Of a stretch of 64,000 nucleotides of DNA, positions 57,301 to 64,000 are shown piece after piece. This DNA is from Tubulanus polymorphus (taxonomy: Eukaryota > Nemertea > Palaeonemertea > Tubulaniformes > Tubulanidae), in the NCBI RefSeq assembly GCF_964204645.1, contig NC_134027.1, forward strand, positions 24,230,485-24,294,484, written 5' to 3'. Made by a program: the position numbers and the translations under genes. Position 1 is the first letter of the stretch, and each line of letters opens with the position of its first letter. The notes under the pieces were generated by a model. That model searched no databases and had not been told where the DNA came from. It was given only the letters and a program-made list of their open reading frames with translations.

Positions 57301-60300
57301 ATCATCTGAGCTAAGCGTGTAGCCAGTTTTTTTTAATTCTCTCGTTTCAGGTAATTCCGAATTATTCGTCGAGGGAAGATTATGATAAAATGTTCGCTAT
57401 GGGAGTTACAATGTAAGATTTAACTCGATTCTTTATAATGATTCACGGCATTTCAGCCTTCAGGGGTCAGCTGCACAATCATGGCTTCAATTTAAGACCA
57501 GTCTTAGAACATTTAATCGTAGCTAATCAAACAATTTAAGGCCAGTTTAATGATCAAAGACTGTTTATGGACTTTAGTCATGAATTTGGAACTGGGCCCT
57601 GGTAGCTCATCAGAAGTTGTTTCGTCATTCGAAAAAAATGTTGGCAAAAATTTTGTTTTCATTATTATAGGTATGGTCAGATGACTGCTGGCAGCTATTG
57701 CTACATAGGTCCGCAAGGAATTGTACACGGCACAACTGTAAGTCTCAAAATTTTGTTCCTTAGTTCAAGGGAGCTGTGAGACATCCGGAATAAATAATTG
57801 GCAATTTTGACTCGGGCAAAAACCGTTAATTAGGCCTAAAAATGGTATCTTCTCAACACATATACCGAATAAAACATTCCCTCAAGGGCCTTATAACCAA
57901 TTGATTCTCAGGCTTCTGTTACTAGACCCTTATTTTCATATGGTCTGTCTGTATGTCTGTCTTTCAGCTATTTAGCTTTGTTAATAGTGGGTCACTGACG
58001 TAGAATTCGTGAGAAGCAGTCAGAGAAAATGAATTGACTTTTGAAAAGCTTGTCGTTTGACTATCTACCTAAGCGTTTTAGATTGATTGGGCTATTTCTA
58101 CAGCAGAACATTCAGCGCAAGATTTATTTTCTTACACAGTTGACAGTTTTGAATGCTGGTAGAAAGAAGACCGCTGATGGAGAACTCGCTGGTAAAGTGT
58201 TCGTTACGGCTGGTTTAGGCGGCATGAGTGGAGCTCAACCGAAGGCAGCCGTCATCTGTCGTTGCGTCGGCGTCATCGCTGAGGTATGATATACGTAATC
58301 TATGATAATCATTGAATCCTCCCTCGATAGAGATTTGAACCCATTGGTGTAGATACTGTGTGAAACCATATCCTAGTAGAAGACACACTGATGGCATCAT
58401 GAGACTCGGCCATATTCTTCCCTGGGATTTCAACCTGACTGTTCCGACCTCACTGGGATTTGAACCTAATGGTATTGTGAGACTGCCACATTCCTCCCAT
58501 GCAAAGATTTGAACCTGATGGCATCTTGAGACTCTGCCAAATTCCGCTCTGATAGGGATTTGAACCAAATGGCATCGTGAGACTTCTCTGCCACATTCCT
58601 CCCTCGCAAGGATTTGAATCTGATGGTATCATTAGACTCTGCCACATTCCTCCCTAGCAGAGATTTAAACTTGATAGCATCAAGACACTGCCACGTTCCT
58701 CCCTTGCAAGGATTTGAACCATCTGTGATAGTGAGACCGGTAGTCAGCTATGGCAGGGGTTCATGCTGGGACGGAGTTTCTCCATGCTGCATAAGTAATA
58801 AGTAGCAAACTATTAATTGAAATCGAACAATAATGCAAATTGCTATCAATTCAGGTGAGCGAAGACGCATTGAATAAACGTTATGATCAGGGTTGGTTAC
58901 TGGAGAATACGAACGACCTTGACGATTTGATCAAACGTATCCGAAGATGCCGTCGCGATAAATCGCCGATCAGCATCGGTTACCACGGCAATGTAGTCGA
59001 TGTTTGGTAAAGTTTTCCGCAGACGAGCGCATATTCTGATATTCACGGATAGATGGCGGCATTTCTAACGGATGCCTGTCTTTTTCTTCTGATTTTCCAG
59101 GGAAAAACTCGTCAAAGTTCACGAAGAGACCGGTGAATTGCTGGTTGAACTCGGATCCGATCAGACATCTTGTCACAATCCCTTTCAAGGCGGATATTTT
59201 CCTGTTCAGGTGCATGAATTTCTTTGCTTCATCCACAAAGTCAGTTGTGTCGGATCCAGTTCGTTGATTTCAATTTCTTTTCAATTTTTTTTTGCACTGT
59301 AGCTCTCCTACAAAGAATCGTTAGAGATGATGCACAAAGATCCGGAAAAATTCAAAAGTCTGGTGCAAGAAAGGTTCGATTTTGTTGATAATTTCCTTAT
59401 TTCTGTTGTTGTTATGTTGTTGATTATGCTTTGCTTCGTTCTCAAAATACATAACTAACGCAACTAACAGTTCAAAGGGATGGAGTTCCTAGTCTATACA
59501 TATACATAGTTCATAAGAGCAAGCACCCTAGTCGTTGGTGGGGGGGTCCTGTCCCAAGAAATTAATGAATCATTTCTGATTATCTAGAGAGATTCTGAGA
59601 GAAAATCACTTGCAATAATTTGCGAAAATGTTATCTTAGCAAAAAATTCACCCCTGGGTGATTCATTTATAACACAAAGATACATGTATTTCTAATATGT
59701 TTTTGCATGCGATTTTGTTGTGCGTTTAGTTGTTTTCAGTTTAGTTTTAACTTGTATATTTACGTATAATATGTAGTTTGCGTCGGCAAGTAAGCGCTAT
59801 TAACTACCTGGCTGATAAAGGCATGTTTTTCTGGGATTACGGAAACGCGTTTCTGTTGGAAGCGGCGAGAGCAGGTAATTTTCATCTGTAGCGGTAACAG
59901 TTCACGACCCGGTTCCACAGTATTGAGTTGATATTTGTTTGCTCAAATGAGCTGATTTTAACCATTAACTCCTTCAGTGCTAACTAATTGTTACCCTAAA
60001 GTGCTTTAGGCTAAACAAAAATGATACCTTGTTTCTCTGCAGCGGCCGGGTCATTTTTGTAAAATATGATAAAATTTGTAAACAGTTCATTTCTATAGCG
60101 GCCGGGTCTGTTATGGTAAAATTGATCACGATTTTAAAAATGTAATGTATACGGAAGATAGGCGGCTGGCCGGGTCAACATTTAAGCTCAGCAGAGCGGA
60201 GAAACAAGGTATCAATTTTTTTTAGCCTTAGATGTATATTTTTCACATGAGATAGAAATTTGCTAATTATTTGTCTGCGTTTATAAATTTCTAGGAGCTG

Positions 60301-61031
60301 ATGTACGAAACGAAGGCCAAACTGAGAAAGATTTTCGATATCCGTCCTACATGCAAGCGTTCATGGGTGACATTTTCTCCATGGGATTCGGCCCGTTCAG
60401 GTAATATCTATTGTAATAAGTTTAGAAAAATGTTGGGTGCCATAACGCGGTAGTTTATACCTGATATAGGTCTTTTAAGTGACCAGCACAGAACTAACTG
60501 GCAGCTGAACTAAGACATTGATTTATAATCTGTTTACACTGTATCGAAGAATTGGCAAAAAGTTTCTTTTACTAAATTCAGAAAAGAGGGTTAATTCTTT
60601 TAAGATAAATTAAGTTAACCAATTATGTTGCTTACAATCTGAAGTTATTCATAAATCATCGAAATCTTAATTTTGGAAACAAGATTATAGATTTTTTGGA
60701 ATGGCTCGTTTTCAAATAAAGATATGGCACGATTTTCATTGATTTTCTAGATGGGTTTGCGCATCGGGTGACCCGCACGACCTTGAAACTACCGACACAA
60801 TAGCGTGCGAGGTTCTGGAGAAAATCGTGATGGATGGAGGTGAGAGAAATCTAACAAATCACGAGTTAGACGAGTTCTAGGACAAAATCAACGTTGACCC
60901 CTGTCCTAATTCTTTTAGGTACTTGATTCATTTTAAAAGATTGCGTTTCTTAATTTCTAGTTCCTGATTGCGTCAGACATCAGTACGAGGATAACATACG
61001 TTGGATCAAGGAAGCCGGTCGCCACGAAATG
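54321..61031 (+). CDS. UROC1: Urocanate hydratase, N-terminal three quarters; C-terminal exons missing
   Basis: Second enzyme of histidine breakdown (urocanate to imidazolone propionate, NAD+-dependent, cytosolic). Exons: 54321-54467, 55481-55611, 56150-56303, 56905-57033, 57353-57414, 57671-57737, 58140-58283, 58855-59006, 59101-59209, 59303-59373, 59777-59874, 60295-60400, 60751-60839, 60961-61031: 510 codons, all in frame. Landmarks: VPHAPVRTP-like IPHAPVRTPGL; YGHIYMYRF; LVTYGGNGQVFSNWAQFWLT; YIGPQGIVHGT; Gly-rich NAD site GLGGMSGAQ (255-263); DLGSDQTSCHNPF-like LGSDQTSCHNPFQGGYFPVQ; WDYGNAFLLEA; ends at NIRWIKEAGRHEM. Vertebrate UROC1 is 676 aa. The conserved tail with the SRDHHD and GGGVGWGE blocks is not found before 63.2 kb. 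Read-through past 61031 stops after 11 codons. Confidence 0.93.
55870..56103. mobile_element. Copy of the TTAA MITE family (UROC1 intron 2)
   Basis: TTTTACCCTTTAGTGCTGAT at the left and ATAGACACACTGAAAGGATC at the right, with ACACCGTGGTGTGG inside. Reverse orientation to 45195-45486. A partial copy follows at 56500-56600. Confidence 0.6.
57090..57335. mobile_element. Copy of the tRNA-like inverted-repeat element (UROC1 intron 4)
   Basis: Shares CTCAGCCACAGCACGAAC, TGCCACACTGAACCAGG, TATCTGATTGGCTAAT and ATGACATCATCTGAGC with the DNAJC2 intron 12 element at 9605-9945. Confidence 0.6.
57470..57605. mobile_element. Palindromic MITE copy (UROC1 intron 5)
   Basis: GTCAGCTGCACAATCATGGC at the left and AGTCATGAATTTGGAACTGG GCCC at the right; same family as 6868-7010. 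Confidence 0.55.
57847..57998. repeat. Near-identical repeat in UROC1 intron 6 (partner at 61388)
   Basis: Starts CACATATACCGAATAAAACA and ends TAGCTTTGTTAATAGTGGGT. The partner 61388-61546 differs by an A/G change and a short TATG expansion. Confidence 0.9.
58311..58740. repeat. ~50-55 bp tandem array with minus-strand B-box motif (UROC1 intron 7)
   Basis: About eight units of GACTCTGCCACATTCCTCCC plus GCAAGGATTTGAACCTGATG. On the minus strand each gives GGTTCAAATCC, an exact B-box match, with TGGCAGAGTC ~24 nt before it. It resembles the arm of the intron 4 element, so the array probably grew from it. Confidence 0.85.
60009..60227. mobile_element. Small MITE with GGCTAAA ends, copy 2 (UROC1 intron 11)
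   Basis: TTA flanks at 60006-60008 and 60228-60230; ends and interior as in 51330-51549. Confidence 0.8.
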
Positions 61032-63239
61032 GTGAGTACTTGCTGGGTGTTGACAATCAGAGGATAGCTTTAGAACGGGTTGTCGAGTGCATGCCCCATT
61101 TTCAGGATCGGAAGTCGACCATGTTGCGTATGAACCATGCTTTTTTCGTTGATTTGCAAATCGATTTCATGAATGAGAGAATGATCGCGACAGCTGTAAA
61201 CTGAAATCAATCGCGATCACTCGTACGTAATTTTAATTATACCCGGCATTGCGATTGTGCATCGTTTTAATGAAAGCTCGTTAATGGATTAATTAGACAA
61301 TCACTGCACGACTGCAGTCTAGTGGTTTATGTATGTTATTCAAGGGGCATCTGTAACTCAAACATCGATAAATGAACAATAGGCCTGTTTGGAGGAATAC
61401 ACATATACCGAATAAAACATTCCCTCAAGGGCCTTATAACCAATTGATTCTCAGGCTTCTGTTACTAGACCCTTATTTTCATATGGTCTGTCTGTATGTA
61501 TGTCTGTCTTTCAGCTATTTAGCTTTGTTAATGGTGGGTCGATGTTGATGAAACTTGGGTACAATGTTAGCATGGGGGTCTAGGTTTGTGGTGCAAAAAT
61601 TGGCCCAGTGCGCCACCTAGCGGCAGAACTAACACTCTTTTCAGCGTAATGACCTTGGATATTACCTCATAACTGAGAAACAAGAGTTGAAGTTGTCTTG
61701 ACTAAATTTAGCTATTGGTCCTAGACACAACATATCAAAAATGCAATGGCGACTACCGCATGTGAATTTCGGAGTTGCCTCACATGCATACCACGTCAGT
61801 GATGACGGTTAATTTCTGTTGTAACGTTAGTATTCCTGAAGATGGCTATTAGGATATAATCGAAACGTAGAAATAAACTGCTAGCTCATCAAGAAACCTT
61901 TTCGGACTACTTGTATTGTGCGATTTTAGCATACCATAGTCATTTCATTTCCACGCAAGTCATTTCTAAGTCTTTGAGTTTTATAGATGAATCTATAACC
62001 GTCAGATGAAGAATCTATTCGTGAAAACAAAAATAAAAATCGTCAATAGAATTTCATTACAATCTGTCACTGGGTTCTATATACATATAAATAAATATAC
62101 ATGGATAACATTTTCACATTGGATATATACAAGAGAGCTGCGTGTTGACTGCAGACGCACGAACTACGGCAGACGGACGCCACATGGAAATTCAATTTAT
62201 CACAAAAAAATGGCAAAAATACCGCAAAAATTACGATGTCGTGCTTTATTTTAGAAAATACTAAACATCGATCTAAACGATGGTATAACAATACCGGTAA
62301 ATGATGATTTTATCGTTAATTTTGGAGCAGTTTGGATTTTATTTTATTTTTTGATAAAAAAGAAACAATGATTCTGATGATGCTAACATGATGTAATAGG
62401 CAATCGGTAATAGATGCCTCGGTATTGAAAAGAAATCAGTTTATATGTATTTTGACTAGATACTTTTTACGGACACTAAGAGGAAAAAGTACATATTGAT
62501 TACAACCAAAGACCCAGCTGGCTTACTGGAATCAGCGTGTCTTAGCATCTGCCTATTCCACAATTCTTGGTTCAACATTTTAAGTCGTGAAAAATGTTAT
62601 AAATCTTCCTGTTACCAAGCTGATGAAGATAGACTTGTCTAGATTTAATAGAACTCTGTCCAGTGCATAGTCGTTAAAACTATTGTGCCTTAGATCTTAA
62701 GACTGGCCTTAAGTTGTCGGATTGGTTGATGAACCAAATAAGGCTATATTGGTTTCAAATTGTAAGATTAACTATAGAAGCACAATGAGCTTACACTGGT
62801 CATTGTAAGATTGATAATATAACCAAAATAAACTTGGACTTGTCTTAAATTGTTAGATTGACTATTGATCCAAAATGAGCTTAGACTGAACTAAAGTTGT
62901 TGACTAATTAACTGACATAGACTTTGAGCCATGACTATACAAAATGACTGAGCTTTCATAGTCATGATAACACACGAAACTGATGAAAACCTTGGAATGC
63001 TGAATCGTAAACCTGGACCCAGTACCTTGAACACAGTTAGAATTGTCGTAAGATGCACTTCGTGATGACTGGCAACAATTGGCTAGAGTTTGGATATCTA
63101 GTTTATCATAACCAATTGGGTTCAAATCCCACTGTTATCATTTTTACATAGCAATGTAAATGAGTCAGGGCAAATTCGAGCGGCTTGAGAAGTAATAGGC
63201 AGGGTGGATGTGGTCGGCTTGAGTGCTAACAGGTTTAAA
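61032..63239. other. Region after the last UROC1 exon; no coding sequence found
   Basis: Holds the 61388-61546 repeat followed by a ~350-bp element ending near GAAGATGGCTATTAGGATAT and AATCGAAACGTAGAAATAAA (SINE/LINE-tail style), and at 62640-62940 a diverged palindromic MITE. I searched by eye for the urocanase C-terminal motifs on both strands and did not see them. Confidence 0.6.
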
Positions 63240-63599
63240 CTACGCACCGCGTGTATTTGAACCGGGTTGAATTTTATAAATCCGCGTCAGTTCTCGTAAC
63301 GCCATCGTGACCGCGTCGTCGCCGCGGCTGTCGTCGTAGAGACCGTACTGTAAATATCGAGCGACTCGCTGCGCGTTCGTTTGCAGACGGCGTACACGCG
63401 ATTCGGGGATGTTCTTCAGCGTGGCGACGACGTCCTCACGTCGACGCGTGATCGACGATCCGTCGACGAACACGGTGAAACCGGCGTAGTTCAGAACGTC
63501 GTCGAACGGATATTTTACTCCGGATTCGAAGACGACCGGAATGCAGCCGGACAGCAACGAATCGTAGAACGATTTACGCGTCGGAGAGTCCCCTGGTGG
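63240..63599 (-). CDS. Exostosin-family (GT47) glycosyltransferase, last exon only
   Basis: Minus-strand exon with acceptor TTTCATTTCAG at 63600-63610 and stop at 63242-63240, coding 119 residues in phase 0. It begins PPGDSPTRKSFYDSLLSGCI and PVVFESG, the GT47/exostosin signature (donor-sugar binding region), then YPFDDVLNY and an Arg-rich helix (VRRLQTNAQRVARYLQYG). Family members are Golgi type II membrane enzymes of heparan sulfate or related glycan synthesis. Everything upstream lies beyond the right edge. The exon is markedly GC-richer than its surroundings. Confidence 0.88.
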   Translation of the reverse strand, partial: PPGDSPTRKSFYDSLLSGCIPVVFESGVKYPFDDVLNYAGFTVFVDGSSITRRREDVVATLKNIPESRVRRLQTNAQRVARYLQYGLYDDSRGDDAVTMALRELTRIYKIQPGSNTRGA

Positions 63600-63660
63600 C
63601 TGAAATGAGAAAACGGTTACCAATAATTTGTTTTCGATGTAACTTTAAACAATGAATTAA

Positions 63661-63950
63661 CCTTTTCGGTGTCTACACTGCAGTGCGATGAACAAATAAA
63701 TTACAGACTTTGCTAGTACACCGCACAATGATGTAATGATGTTATTAGTTAAGTCATTAGTTTTTATCTGTATTGAACGATGACAACACCAGTCAAACAC
63801 AGTAAGATATTCGTAACTAATGATACATCGCACCGTGGTGCGGATGCACTGGAAAAGTATGCCCATTATTAATGCGATGGAGAATTTTTTCAGAATTTCA
63901 GAATTATCTCCAGCACTCTGCGGTATTTATTCGTCAGCACTGATAGGGTT
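63661..63950. mobile_element. TTAA MITE family copy (intron of the exostosin gene)
   Basis: TTAA at 63657-63660 and 63951-63954; ends CCTTTTCGGTGTC and CAGCACTGATAGGGTT; GCACCGTGGTGCGG inside. Another copy seems to start at 63975 (TTAACCCTTTCATGACTC) and runs off the window. Confidence 0.75.
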
Positions 63951-64000
63951 TTAATTCAACGACACGGAAATTGAATTAACCCTTTCATGACTCAAAAATC

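Noticed and set aside
61001-61204. Possible novel C-terminus of UROC1 from the ORF overlapping exon 14
   Set aside because: It is in a different frame from exon 14, and read-through in the right frame stops at 61065.

Overview
This is animal (metazoan) nuclear DNA. It is AT-rich, has spliced genes with short exons and GT-AG introns, AATAAA poly(A) signals, LINE, LTR, hAT and MITE debris, and recognisable animal orthologues (DNAJC2, NATD1, urocanate hydratase). The repeat style and the local expansion of single WSC-domain genes suggest a marine invertebrate such as a lophotrochozoan, but the sequence does not fix the lineage.

Layout. 1-2.1 kb: broken BEL/Pao retrotransposon and LINE fragments. 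2.29-12.33 kb (+): a complete 17-exon DNAJC2/zuotin gene (622 aa) whose introns carry MITEs and tandem arrays. 12.57-25.51 kb: two tandem copies of a ~6.5 kb block, each holding two small secreted WSC-domain genes, TATA promoters and short palindromic tandem arrays. A fifth WSC gene lies on the minus strand (26.7-27.6 kb) and a sixth at 44.3-45.8 kb (+). 29.4-31.3 kb: a decayed LINE. 31.3-42.1 kb: two near-identical 1.76 kb foldback elements bracketing a tandem pair of secreted Ig-domain genes. The bracket cuts both ends of the array in the same intron, leaving an orphan Ig exon on the left and an Ig-less gene on the right.

46.96-50.71 kb: an apparently intact hAT-like transposon (798-aa transposase, TIRs, 6-bp target duplication confirmed by a nearby empty paralogous site). 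51.9-54.2 kb (-): NATD1 acetyltransferase, with a probable GC-AG intron. 54.3-61.0 kb (+): urocanate hydratase, head-to-head with NATD1 with 108 bp between start codons, and lacking its C-terminal exons in this window. 63.24-63.60 kb (-): the last exon of an exostosin-family glycosyltransferase whose remainder lies beyond the right edge.

DNAJC2, NATD1 and UROC1 are single-copy housekeeping or metabolic genes. The 12.6-46 kb interval is an accessory, duplication-driven zone of secreted cysteine-rich and Ig-type proteins. The most unusual structures are the tRNA-promoter-like (B-box) tandem arrays that follow nearly every WSC gene and recur, in other families, in DNAJC2 and UROC1 introns, and the foldback-bracketed Ig gene array. 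All calls come from reading the sequence; no database search was run.
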